DNA from: Streptomyces rhizosphaerihabitans
Lineage (GTDB): Bacteria; Actinomycetota; Actinomycetes; Streptomycetales; Streptomycetaceae
Reading direction: 5' to 3'
DNA length: 64,000 nucleotides
NCBI RefSeq assembly: GCF_025399795.1
Contig: NZ_JAODTZ010000022.1
Location: 1 to 64,000 of the forward strand
Shown here: positions 32,424-41,190 of the stretch, in pieces
Numbering within the stretch: the first letter of the stretch is position 1
Layout of the letters: every line of letters starts with the position of its first letter
Program-made: the position numbers and the translations under genes
The notes under the pieces: model-generated
Told to the model about the DNA's origin: nothing
The model's input: the letters and a program-made list of their open reading frames with translations, nothing else
The model's database searches: none

Positions 32424-34133
32424 TTACGTGGGGTCCAGGCCGTGGCTGCGGAGCCAGGGCAGCGGGTCGATCGCCGCGCCGCCGGCCGGACGGACCTCGA
32501 AGTGCAGGTGCGGACCGGTCGAGTTGCCGGAGTTCCCGGAGAAGGCGATCTGGTCACCGGCCTTCACGGTGGTGCCGGAAGGGACCTTGTACGTGGAGAG
32601 GTGGCAGTACCACGTCTCCGTGCCGTCCATCGCGGTCACGATCATCATGTTGCCGTACGCGCTGTTCCACTGCGTCCGGACGGTCCCGTCGGTCGCGGAC
32701 ATCACCGGCGTGCCGTAGGAGACCGGGAAGTCGATGCCCGTGTGCACGGACATCCAGTTGACGCCCGCCTGGCCGAAGTAGGCGCTGAGGCCCCGCTGCG
32801 TCACCGGGAGAAGGAACTTCGGACGCAGCCGCTCCTTGCGGGCCGCCTCCTCCGCCGCCTTCTTCTTCTCCGTCGTCTGCTGGGCCTTGAGGTCGATACG
32901 TTCCTGCGTGCGGCTCGCCCGGTCGGCGAAGTCGTCCGCGCCCGCGGAGAGGCTCTGGAGCTGGGTGTCCAGTTTGATGTTGGCGGCCGACGGCTTCACC
33001 GAGGTCGCGTCGGAGGCGCTGGCCGTCGTGTCCTTCGAGTTGTCCCCGCCGAGACCACCGACGCCGCCCACGGAGGCGGCGGCGATCCCCGCGACCCCCA
33101 TCACGCAGACGGAGGGCACCGCGACGGTCAGCAGAGCGGAACGCTTCGCGGGGCTGCGGCGCCGGGAACGGGAAGCGGTTCGTGTCACGGGACGCCGGGC
33201 CGGGGTGATCTCTTCCATGTCGTCGAGCAGCGGCCTCTCGCGCCCCTCGTCGTACGGGTCGTACGCGTCGTCGGAGTCGTCCGTGTCCGCGACGTCCTCG
33301 GCATCGTCGAACTCGTCCTCGTCGGAGGTGAGTTGACCGTGGGCCGCCTGGTCGAAGGTCGCGGTCGCCTGCTGGTCGAAGGGGACCGGAGCACTCGGAT
33401 CGGACTGCTGCTCGTACGTCATGTCGAGCTGCGTGAGCTCGTGGTTGTACGACCCGGGCTCGGAGTGCTGCTGTTCGTACGACTCGGCCTGCGGGTGCTG
33501 CTGCTCGTACGGCTCATACGGCTCGGACGGGGACTGCTGCTGTTCGTAGGATTCGTGCTGCGGGTGCTCGTACCCCTGGTATGCGTCCTGGCCGCCGGCG
33601 CTGTTCCACTGCGTTGCGTCGTACGCGCCCGTTCCCTGCGTCGGCACGGTCCACTGCTGGGTCCCGTCCAGCGGCTGCTCGGGCCGGATCCAGGCGTTCG
33701 CGTCCCACTGGCCCGAGGCGTCGGGGCCCGGATGCTGCGCGGGGATGTCGGCGAGCTGCTGGTAGCCGTTCGTCCATGCCGTCGTGTCGTGGGCGCCGGT
33801 GTCGTAGGCGGCCTGGTGCTGTGCCGCGTACGGGTCGTAGTTCAGCGGCTGTTGGGCGCCGGCGTTCCATTGCGTGGCGTCGTACGAACCGGTGCCACCG
33901 CCTCCGCCCGGCATAGTGCCGAAGAGCGGGTCACCGGCGAAATCCGTGCCGGAGCAGGAGCCTGCGGTGGCCGCGTTCTCGCCCGAGTCGAAAGCCGTGG
34001 CGGAGTAGTCGCCGTACGCGGTGAAGTCGCCGTACTGGGCTTCTTGCGCACCGTACGGCGCGTAGAGCGCCGAGGCGGCGTCGGAAGCCGGAGCCGGAGG
34101 AGTCACGATCCCCGACGGGTGACGGTCGTTCAC
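32424..34133 (-). CDS. M23 peptidoglycan endopeptidase with Gln/Tyr-rich cytoplasmic region
   Basis: 569 residues from GTG 34133 (AGAAG upstream). The first ~330 residues are disordered and rich in Tyr, Gln, Glu and Ser, with YEQQ repeats. A basic segment and one membrane helix follow (~355-385), then a short coiled coil with KAQQTTEKKKAAEEAARKER. The C-terminal M23 lysostaphin-type domain (~445-569) has HTGIDFP, the Asp zinc ligand, HLSTY and the catalytic HLHFEV. Such enzymes cut peptide cross-bridges during growth. The acidic disordered tail is unusual in length; its role is unknown. It is convergent with pcrA. Confidence 0.92.
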   Translation of the reverse strand: MNDRHPSGIVTPPAPASDAASALYAPYGAQEAQYGDFTAYGDYSATAFDSGENAATAGSCSGTDFAGDPLFGTMPGGGGGTGSYDATQWNAGAQQPLNYDPYAAQHQAAYDTGAHDTTAWTNGYQQLADIPAQHPGPDASGQWDANAWIRPEQPLDGTQQWTVPTQGTGAYDATQWNSAGGQDAYQGYEHPQHESYEQQQSPSEPYEPYEQQHPQAESYEQQHSEPGSYNHELTQLDMTYEQQSDPSAPVPFDQQATATFDQAAHGQLTSDEDEFDDAEDVADTDDSDDAYDPYDEGRERPLLDDMEEITPARRPVTRTASRSRRRSPAKRSALLTVAVPSVCVMGVAGIAAASVGGVGGLGGDNSKDTTASASDATSVKPSAANIKLDTQLQSLSAGADDFADRASRTQERIDLKAQQTTEKKKAAEEAARKERLRPKFLLPVTQRGLSAYFGQAGVNWMSVHTGIDFPVSYGTPVMSATDGTVRTQWNSAYGNMMIVTAMDGTETWYCHLSTYKVPSGTTVKAGDQIAFSGNSGNSTGPHLHFEVRPAGGAAIDPLPWLRSHGLDPT

Positions 34134-34419
34134 CAACTTCTCTTTCGCCTCGACAACAGGGGCTGGCAGAGCAGTGCGGTGACTGTACCCGGCGGTATGC
34201 GGGCGCGACAATCTTCGGCAGGTTTCCCCTTCGTAGGAAACGGGCATTCGGCCGTGTTTCGGGGAAGGGAGGGCAAGGCTTTGGCCTGGCGTTCGATAAG
34301 CGTTCGAAGTGTTGGGGTCCCAGGAGGGGTGTCGGGCGGCCGTCAGCCCTCCCTCGGCCGGCCTTCACCCCGTCCTCAACCCCTCCCTAACCTGTCCTCA
34401 CCCTGTCCTCACCCTGTCC
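34134..34419. other. spacer with CCTGTCCTCA repeats
   Basis: No gene seen. The 34397-34422 part is a run of CTGTCCTCACC units next to the lipase stop. The remainder is the M23 promoter region. Confidence 0.4.
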
Positions 34420-35283
34420 TCAGGCCACCGTGAGGCCGCTGATCCGGGCGGCGGTACGGCTTCCCGAGACCTCGATGTCGAGTGCCTGCCGGATCCCTGT
34501 GGCGACGGCCGGATGCACGGGCAGCGCGAGATGGCCGACACCGCTCACGCGGACGTTCTGCGCGAGCAGGTCGGGATGCTCGACGCAGGCCGTCTCCAGC
34601 GGGTCCATCAGGTGGTCGAGATCGCTCCAGAAGCTGACGAACTGGGTACGGCAGCCAGGGGCGGGCCCGGTCAGCTCCTGGATCACGGCGGAACCGGGGC
34701 GCATCTGCCGGACGATCGGGTGCGCGTTCATCAAGGGGGCGACGCGGGTGCCCGAGTGCGGGGTGCCGAGCGTGACGAGTGTGCGGACGTGGGTGTCGCC
34801 GCCGAGACACTGCACGTAGTAGCGCGCGATCAGCCCGCCGAGGCTGTGCCCGACGATGTCCACCTGCTCATGACCCGTGCGCTCGCAGATCTCCTCGATG
34901 TGCCGGCCCAGCAGCTCCGCCGCGATGCGGATGTCGCATGTCAGCGGCGAGTAGTTGAGGGACTCGACGTGCTGCCTGCCGTGCTGCGCGAGGTTGCGGC
35001 GCAGCAGGACGAAGACGGAGCGGTTGTCGATGAAGCCGTGCAACAGGACGACCGGGGGTTTGGCCTCGGTGGGCAGCTGGGCGGCGACATCGGGTGAGGG
35101 GAGCGCGGGTCCGGTGCGGCGTTCCTGGGTGATCCCGGAGGGGTAGAGGAGGAGGTGTCCGGCGAGGATCGCGAGCTCCAGAGCCGTTGCCTTCAGGAGG
35201 GCCACCGACAGCCCTGCCAGTTTCGTCGGAAACAGGCGCTGACACAGGGGGAGAAAGGGCGACGCAGCCTCAGTGACCTTCAT
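34420..35283 (-). CDS. alpha/beta-hydrolase lipase (esterase/lipase family)
   Basis: 287 residues. Triacylglycerol-lipase-type alpha/beta hydrolase: the oxyanion region PPVVLLHGFIDNRS (~78-91), the nucleophile elbow VDIVGHSLGGL with Ser (~144), a later acid around SFWSDLDHLMDP, and catalytic His in GVGHLALP (~251). A hydrophobic N-terminus (LSVALLKATALELAILAGHL) suggests secretion or membrane anchoring. ATG 35283 follows GGAGGTCGGCC. The substrate is unknown. It is transcribed alone. Confidence 0.9.
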   Translation of the reverse strand: MKVTEAASPFLPLCQRLFPTKLAGLSVALLKATALELAILAGHLLLYPSGITQERRTGPALPSPDVAAQLPTEAKPPVVLLHGFIDNRSVFVLLRRNLAQHGRQHVESLNYSPLTCDIRIAAELLGRHIEEICERTGHEQVDIVGHSLGGLIARYYVQCLGGDTHVRTLVTLGTPHSGTRVAPLMNAHPIVRQMRPGSAVIQELTGPAPGCRTQFVSFWSDLDHLMDPLETACVEHPDLLAQNVRVSGVGHLALPVHPAVATGIRQALDIEVSGSRTAARISGLTVA

Positions 35284-36071
35284 GGCCGACCTCCAGTCGA
35301 CACGCGGGAGGACCGCTCCGTCCCCCGTGTGCCCTAGTGGAAAGCCGTGAGGTCGGCGACGGCGGTGGCCGACGGCGCGTCTGTGGCGTGTGAGACCGGT
35401 GACGCTACGGAGTGCTCGGCCGAAGGGGGGCGGGATACGACGCCGACCCCGGCTCCGCGACGGGTCCGCCGCGCTGGATGCGCCGACGTCGTGTCGTGGT
35501 GTGGAGTCGCCTTCGTGTTCCCGTGGTCCTCTTGCCGGCGTTGCTCCCCGCTGTCGTGTCTTCGCCGATGTGCCCCAGCACCACGCCGTCCGCTGACGAC
35601 GCGATGGTGCGGCCACCTGGTCGCGGCTCTTCTTGCGCCCGCTCCGGCCGTGGCCCGTACGCCGCAGTTGCCTGCGACGCCAGTTCCACGATACGGAACC
35701 GTGCGCGGCGAACTTGTCCCAGTGTGTGATTTCCCCCTCGGTCTCCACCGCGAAACTGCCGGGTGCGGGATGCTGGCGATAACGTTCGTTCACTTCCCCG
35801 GCCGAAAGGGTCCGGGGCGCCTGTGCCGCTTGACGCGATCGGCGATCCGGAGTGATCCGGTGTGGCGAGCGGAAAATTGAGCGATATGTGTCGATGGTCA
35901 GTAGTCGGCGCGGTCGACAGGTATCCGTTGGTGACAGCGGGTAGTCAGTACTGGTCAATCGGTAAATTATCGATCAGTATCGGCCATCGTCGGTCGACAG
36001 TCGGTAGTCGTAGGCATGTGTCGGCAGTCCTCGTCGGTGCAGGTTGATGTAGTCGGTTCATGGAGGCAGTG
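35284..36071. other. 788-base gene-free interval before icmB
   Basis: Open frames exist (for example 35405-35689 on the minus strand), but none has typical codon bias or a clear start. Bases 35880-36060 are unusually AT-rich for this genome and full of GTCAGTAGTCGG/CGGTCGACAG-like partial repeats, and hold the palindrome at 35958-35974. Confidence 0.5.
35958..35974. promoter_or_regulatory. 17-bp near-perfect palindrome upstream of icmB
   Basis: ATCGGTAAATTATCGAT is symmetric except for the centre and one base pair per arm. It lies ~98 bases before icmB in a local AT-rich stretch, a good layout for a TetR-type operator. Confidence 0.5.
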
Positions 36072-36488
<417 letters not shown>

Positions 36489-36804
36489 CCGGCGGGCGCC
36501 TGTGCCCTCACCCGGACGCGGACGGCGGCCCCCGGCATTCTCCGGCGCCGGGGAACCCGGAGAGCTTCGGGTTCTCCGGGTTCTCCGGGTTCTCCGGCGT
36601 CCGAGTAGCGGGCCGGGTGGCGACGCCAGGCGGGACCGGCCGCTCGGCGGCTCGATGGCGGCGGGTCGGGCACCGGCCGGCCCGAGGTGCCGTGCAGGCC
36701 TGGATTCTGTGTGGGGCGATGTGCCGCGCGGGCCGGAATGCCCGCGGGCCGCGGCCTCGGTCGGGTCCGGGTGCCACCGTCCGCGCCGGGGCGGGGGCGC
36801 AGGC
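36489..36804. other. spacer with hairpin and 9-bp repeats
   Basis: Between icmB and the convergent DUF5691 gene. It holds the hairpin at 36554-36582 and a run of three GGGTTCTCC units (36570-36597). No gene seen. Confidence 0.5.
36554..36582 (+). terminator. hairpin terminator of icmB
   Basis: Perfect 10-bp stem AACCCGGAGA/TCTCCGGGTT with a 9-base loop, 65 bases after the icmB stop. Confidence 0.6.
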
Positions 36805-38424
36805 TCACGGTGTCGTGAGTTCGGCGGACATGGTTGCTCTCAGGCGCAAGGTCGTCACGAGTCGTTGGAACGCCTCGGCCCAGTAGCCCCCGGCCCCCGG
36901 TACTGCGTTCTCCGACTCGTCGGGGACCGAGGTGAGGCCGTCGAGCCGCGCCGCCTCCGCGGGGTCGAGGCAGCGCTCGGCCAGTCCCATGACCCCGCTG
37001 AAGCTCCACGGATAGTTCCCCGCGTCCCGCGCGATGTCGAGCGCGTCCACCACCGCCCGCCCGAGGCTCCCCGCCCAGGGCACCGCGCACACCCCGAGCA
37101 GCTGGAACGCCTCGGACAGCCCGTGTGTACCGATGAACCCGGCCACCCACTCGGCCCGCTCCCCGGCGCCCAGAGTGGCGAGCAGTTTGGCCCGCTCGGC
37201 CAGCGACACAGCCCCGGGCCCCCCGGCCTCCGGAGCGGAGGGTGTTCCGAGGAGCGCCCTCGACCACCCGGGATCGCGCTGGCGTACTGCCGCCCGGCAC
37301 CACGCCGCGTGCAGCTCCGCCTGCCAGCCGTCCGCCACGGGCAGGGCGACCATTTCTTCCGGTGAACGCCCGCCGAGCCGCTCCCGCCAGGTCCCGAGTG
37401 ATGCCGCTTCGACCAACTGGCCCAGCCACCAAGACCGTTCACCTCGACCGGCCGGGGGTTTCGGCACCACCCCGTCCCGCTCCATCGACGCGTCGCACTC
37501 GTGCGGTGCCTCGACCACGATCACGGGCGCGGGGCGCGTACGGTCGACGGCCACGCACGAGACGGCCCTGGCCGCCATCCGGGCGGCGAGAGCGGATCCC
37601 GGCAGCGCGGACAGCAGCTCGGCCGCCGTCGCCCGTACATTGCGACTGCGGTCGGCCAGGGCCCGCTCAAGGAACGGTTCGTCCTCGGCGCACAGCCCGG
37701 ACCGCAGCGAGTCGAGGAACATCAGCCGGTCCTCGGCCCGCTCCGTCGTCCAGGTCGCGACCAGCAACTCGCGCGCGGCGGACGGGTCCTTGGCCCGCAC
37801 CGCCGCCAGCAGGGCGACCCGTTCTGCGAACAGCCCTTCCTGCCAAAGCTGTTGTACGTGACCGGCCTCCTCCGGATCCGGCAGCGCGGCGCCGCCGCCG
37901 GGCGAGGCGCGCAGCGCGAACCGCCACTCCGGATTCAGCCGGGCCAGCCACAGCGCCCGCGGCCCGGCGAAGGTCAGTGCGGCGGGACGCAGGTCCGTGC
38001 GCCCCCGGGCCGCGTCGAGAAGCGCCGGAAGGGTCTGCGGGGGTGCGGCGAATCCGCGCGCGTTCGCCAGGCTCAGCCACTGGGGCAGCAGCTCCATGAG
38101 ATCGGGCGCCGCCCCCCTGCGGCCGCCGCCCGTGCCGGGGCGGTCCGCCAGCAGCGTCGCCAGTCTGCGGGCCGCCGCGGGCGGCAGCGTGGTCCGCGGG
38201 TCCGGTGCCGCAGGCTCCGGACGGGCCGCTGCCCGTGCCGGCCGTATCCCGGCCCGCCGCCGCACGGTCTCCACGGCGGCCGCGTCCAGCAGCGCCACCG
38301 GAGCCTGCTGCCCTGGGCGCTGCCCGGGGGGCGTACGTCGCTCGGTCCCGAGCAGCGCCACGGTGACGAGCTCCTCCCAGGAACCGCCGACGGGCGCGTC
38401 CGTCGAAGCCGAAGTCGTGTTCAT
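36805..38424 (-). CDS. DUF5691-family protein (YehL/MoxR locus)
   Basis: 539 residues, largely helical and repeat-like, with HEAT-type patterns (EDEPFLERALADRSRNVRATAAELLSALPGS at ~215-245). No catalytic motif is recognised. ATG 38424 follows GGAGGAATCCCG. It lies downstream of the SWIM gene on the same strand, 131 bases apart, and diverges with it from the MoxR-DUF5682-VWA operon. DUF5691 proteins are, from memory, consistently found beside these genes, so a shared complex is likely. The function is unknown; a scaffold or substrate-recognition role is inference. Confidence 0.8.
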   Translation of the reverse strand: MNTTSASTDAPVGGSWEELVTVALLGTERRTPPGQRPGQQAPVALLDAAAVETVRRRAGIRPARAAARPEPAAPDPRTTLPPAAARRLATLLADRPGTGGGRRGAAPDLMELLPQWLSLANARGFAAPPQTLPALLDAARGRTDLRPAALTFAGPRALWLARLNPEWRFALRASPGGGAALPDPEEAGHVQQLWQEGLFAERVALLAAVRAKDPSAARELLVATWTTERAEDRLMFLDSLRSGLCAEDEPFLERALADRSRNVRATAAELLSALPGSALAARMAARAVSCVAVDRTRPAPVIVVEAPHECDASMERDGVVPKPPAGRGERSWWLGQLVEAASLGTWRERLGGRSPEEMVALPVADGWQAELHAAWCRAAVRQRDPGWSRALLGTPSAPEAGGPGAVSLAERAKLLATLGAGERAEWVAGFIGTHGLSEAFQLLGVCAVPWAGSLGRAVVDALDIARDAGNYPWSFSGVMGLAERCLDPAEAARLDGLTSVPDESENAVPGAGGYWAEAFQRLVTTLRLRATMSAELTTP

Positions 38425-38555
38425 CGGGATTCCTCCGTGGATGCCCCGGCCTTCGGGCCGGGGTGGGGGTACCTCCCGCTTGCGGGGGAGAAACGGACTC
38501 CTGCGGAGCAGGGCAGCGGGAGACTGTTCGCTGCCAGGGCGGGTGGTGACGACGG

Positions 38556-39911
38556 TCAGCACAGCGGCACCGCCTCGCCCTCGCCCTGCGGCCATGCCGT
38601 CAGCGGAGTGAAGCCGTGGTGGCCGCATTCGCCGAAGACCGTGACCGGGGCGCCGCCGGACAGGGCGACCAGACGCCACAGATCAGGGCGGGACCGCGAA
38701 GAAGGAGAGAGGGGAAGGGCCGACTCGCCTTCGACATCGGCGAGTTGCCATGCATCGCCGTCCGGGGCCGGGACGACCCGCTCCAGTGTGACCGGGTAGG
38801 AGTCCAGCCACGGGTCGGCGCGCAGGGCCTCTCCGTAACGGGCGGCGGCCTCGGGCGTGGTCAGCCCCGTCGGCCGTATCGCCGCGGGCGCCGGAGGAGT
38901 GAACCGCTCGCCCAGCGCCGCCCGCAGCTGACCGGCGCCCGGGTACGCGGACAGCTCCGCCTCGAAGGCCAGCCCCACCGGAAGCGCCAGCTCGGGTGCC
39001 CGGCCGGCCGCGCCGTAGGAGAGGAGCAGGGCCGTGCGGCCGGATTCCGCGCCGTACAGCCAGATCCTGCGCGTCGTGAGCCGGGCGTCCGCCGTGTCGT
39101 ACTGCGCGAGGACCAGCCAGCGGTCGCGCACCGGCGGGCCGTCCGCCGAGCCGGGCAGCCCGACGCGGGAACGGACCGTCGCGGCCAGGCCGTCCGGCAG
39201 TCGCTCGCGCCGCAACCAGCCCTGGTCGAGGAGGTGGAGCAGTGCGCACTCCTCCAGCAGCCGCACCGGCCAGCCCGGTCCCGACGAGGGAATCGCGCCC
39301 AACTCCCTTACGCGCGCGGCCAGGCCTGGTGCCTGCGCGTCGACCATCCGGGCCGCCGTCTCCTCCCACAGCCCGTACCCCGCCCGCTCGGCGGAGGCGA
39401 GCCCGCCGCGCAGCAGGTCCGCCAGCCGCTGCTCCAACTCGGTCGCCCCCGCGGTGATCCGCTCGGCCCGCCGCTCCGCCCGGCGCCGCGCCGCCTCGGG
39501 ATCACCCGGGGAGGAAGCTCCAGATCCCCCGCCCGCCGCACTCCGGCCCTCGGCGCGCCTGCGTCTTCCCTCCAGCCACTGCGCGGCCCAGTCCGGCGCC
39601 TGCCCGGACGGCACCGCGCCGTCCGCGCCCGCCCAGAGCAGCAGCAGTCCCAGCGCGTGCTTGCACGGGAACTTCCGGCTCGGGCAACTGCACTTGTAAG
39701 CGGGCCCCGTCGAGTCCGCGATGTCGATGACCGTCTGATACGGCTTGCTGCCACTTCCCCTGCACAGTCCCCATACCGTCCCCTCCTCAGTACTGCCCGC
39801 TTCCGACCACGGGCCGGCCGCGCCGAGCTTGCTCCCCGCCTTGCGTGACGCGGCGTCAGGCGCCAGTGCCAGCACCTGATCCGCCGTCCAGCGCACCGCC
39901 TGCTGTGTCAT
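38556..39911 (-). CDS. SWIM zinc-finger protein (YehQ-like)
   Basis: 451 residues. The SWIM zinc finger is near the N-terminus: CSCPSRKFPCKHALG gives CxC-x6-CxH (~75-90). SWIM domains bind DNA or proteins. The rest is rich in Ala/Arg/Leu, with a helical middle (AARRRAERRAERITAGATELEQRLADLL, split by family-typical spacing) and no enzyme motif recognised. ATG 39911 begins MTQQAVRW. It is the first gene of the leftward unit and is divergent, with 133 bases between, from the MoxR gene. It is the counterpart of YehQ in the E. coli yeh locus. Confidence 0.85.
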   Translation of the reverse strand: MTQQAVRWTADQVLALAPDAASRKAGSKLGAAGPWSEAGSTEEGTVWGLCRGSGSKPYQTVIDIADSTGPAYKCSCPSRKFPCKHALGLLLLWAGADGAVPSGQAPDWAAQWLEGRRRRAEGRSAAGGGSGASSPGDPEAARRRAERRAERITAGATELEQRLADLLRGGLASAERAGYGLWEETAARMVDAQAPGLAARVRELGAIPSSGPGWPVRLLEECALLHLLDQGWLRRERLPDGLAATVRSRVGLPGSADGPPVRDRWLVLAQYDTADARLTTRRIWLYGAESGRTALLLSYGAAGRAPELALPVGLAFEAELSAYPGAGQLRAALGERFTPPAPAAIRPTGLTTPEAAARYGEALRADPWLDSYPVTLERVVPAPDGDAWQLADVEGESALPLSPSSRSRPDLWRLVALSGGAPVTVFGECGHHGFTPLTAWPQGEGEAVPLC

Positions 39912-40044
39912 GTCATCGAAGGTAGGTCCCACCACTGACAATCGATCCCCGCGAGCGCGTTTGTGCAGGTCAGGGCGCATTGTCAGTGGCGTGGTGCACG
40001 GTGGAACCAGATTCGAACCGGCCGAGCTGGAGGGGGACCGAGCC

Positions 40045-41190
40045 ATGACCGTGTCCGTTGAACCGACGTCCGTTCACACACCCGCGGGAGAGAGGGAGGC
40101 GAGCCGGCCGAGCGAGGTGCTGCGGCCGCACGCCGAGCACGCCTTCGCCGCCGAACTCGCCGCGCTCGCCGCGCAGGACGACCGGCCCCGCCCGGAACGC
40201 TGGCTGATGTCGCCCTGGGCCGTGGCCACCTATCTGCTGGGCGGCACACTGCCGGACGGCACCGTGATCACCCCCAAATATGTGGGGCCGCGCCGCATTG
40301 TCGAGGTCGCCGTCACCACGCTCGCCACCGACCGGGCGCTGCTCCTGCTCGGTGTGCCCGGCACCGCGAAGACCTGGGTTTCCGAGCACCTGGCCGCCGC
40401 GGTCAGCGGCGACTCGACGCTGCTCGTGCAGGGCACGGCCGGCACTCCGGAGGAGGCCATCCGGTACGGCTGGAACTACGCGCAACTGCTCGCGCACGGG
40501 CCCAGCCGGGACGCGCTCGTGCCGAGCCCCGTCATGCGGGCCATGGCCGAGGGCATGACGGCCCGCGTCGAGGAACTGACCCGGGTTCCCGCGGACGTAC
40601 AGGACAGCCTGATCACGATTCTCTCCGAAAAGACCTTGCCGATACCGGAATTGGGCCAGGAAGTGCAGGCCGTCCGCGGCTTCAACCTGATCGCCACGGC
40701 CAACGACCGCGACCGCGGGGTCAATGAACTCTCCAGCGCGCTGCGCCGCCGTTTCAACACGGTGGTGCTGCCGCTGCCGGAGAGTGCCGACGCCGAGGTC
40801 GAGATCGTCTCCCGCCGTGTCGACCAGATCGGCCGCTCCCTCGACCTGCCGGCCGTGCCCGAGGGCGTCGACGAGATCCGCCGTGTCGTCACCGTCTTCC
40901 GGGAGCTGCGCGGCGGGATCACGGCCGACGGGCGGACGAAACTGAAGTCGCCCAGCGGCACGCTGTCCACGGCCGAGGCGATCTCCGTCGTCACCAACGG
41001 CCTTGCTCTGGCAGCGCACTTCGGAGACGGCGTCCTGCGGGCGGGCGATGTCGCCGCCGGCATCCTCGGCGCTGTCGTGCGCGACCCGGCGGCGGACCGC
41101 GTCATCTGGCAGGAGTACCTGGAAGCGGTCGTCCGCGAGCGTGACGGCTGGAAGGACTTCTACCGTGCCTGCCGCGAGGTGAGCGCATGA
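40045..41190 (+). CDS. MoxR-family AAA+ ATPase (YehL type)
   Basis: 381 residues. The AAA+ core shows Walker A GVPGTAKTW (~106), a Walker B-like RVEELTRVPADVQDSL (~180), sensor 1 in NLIATANDRDRG and the Arg-finger region SSALRRRFNTVVLPLP. MoxR ATPases act as chaperones that remodel or load metal/cofactor complexes together with VWA proteins. GGAGGGGG lies before ATG 40045. Its stop overlaps the DUF5682 start by 4 bases, so the three genes are translationally coupled. Confidence 0.92.
   Translation: MTVSVEPTSVHTPAGEREASRPSEVLRPHAEHAFAAELAALAAQDDRPRPERWLMSPWAVATYLLGGTLPDGTVITPKYVGPRRIVEVAVTTLATDRALLLLGVPGTAKTWVSEHLAAAVSGDSTLLVQGTAGTPEEAIRYGWNYAQLLAHGPSRDALVPSPVMRAMAEGMTARVEELTRVPADVQDSLITILSEKTLPIPELGQEVQAVRGFNLIATANDRDRGVNELSSALRRRFNTVVLPLPESADAEVEIVSRRVDQIGRSLDLPAVPEGVDEIRRVVTVFRELRGGITADGRTKLKSPSGTLSTAEAISVVTNGLALAAHFGDGVLRAGDVAAGILGAVVRDPAADRVIWQEYLEAVVRERDGWKDFYRACREVSA

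Noticed and set aside
35405..35689. 94-codon minus-strand open frame upstream of the lipase gene
   Set aside because: Third-position GC is weak for this genome, no ribosome site is seen and no family is recognised. It could be a decayed gene, but there is not enough to call it.
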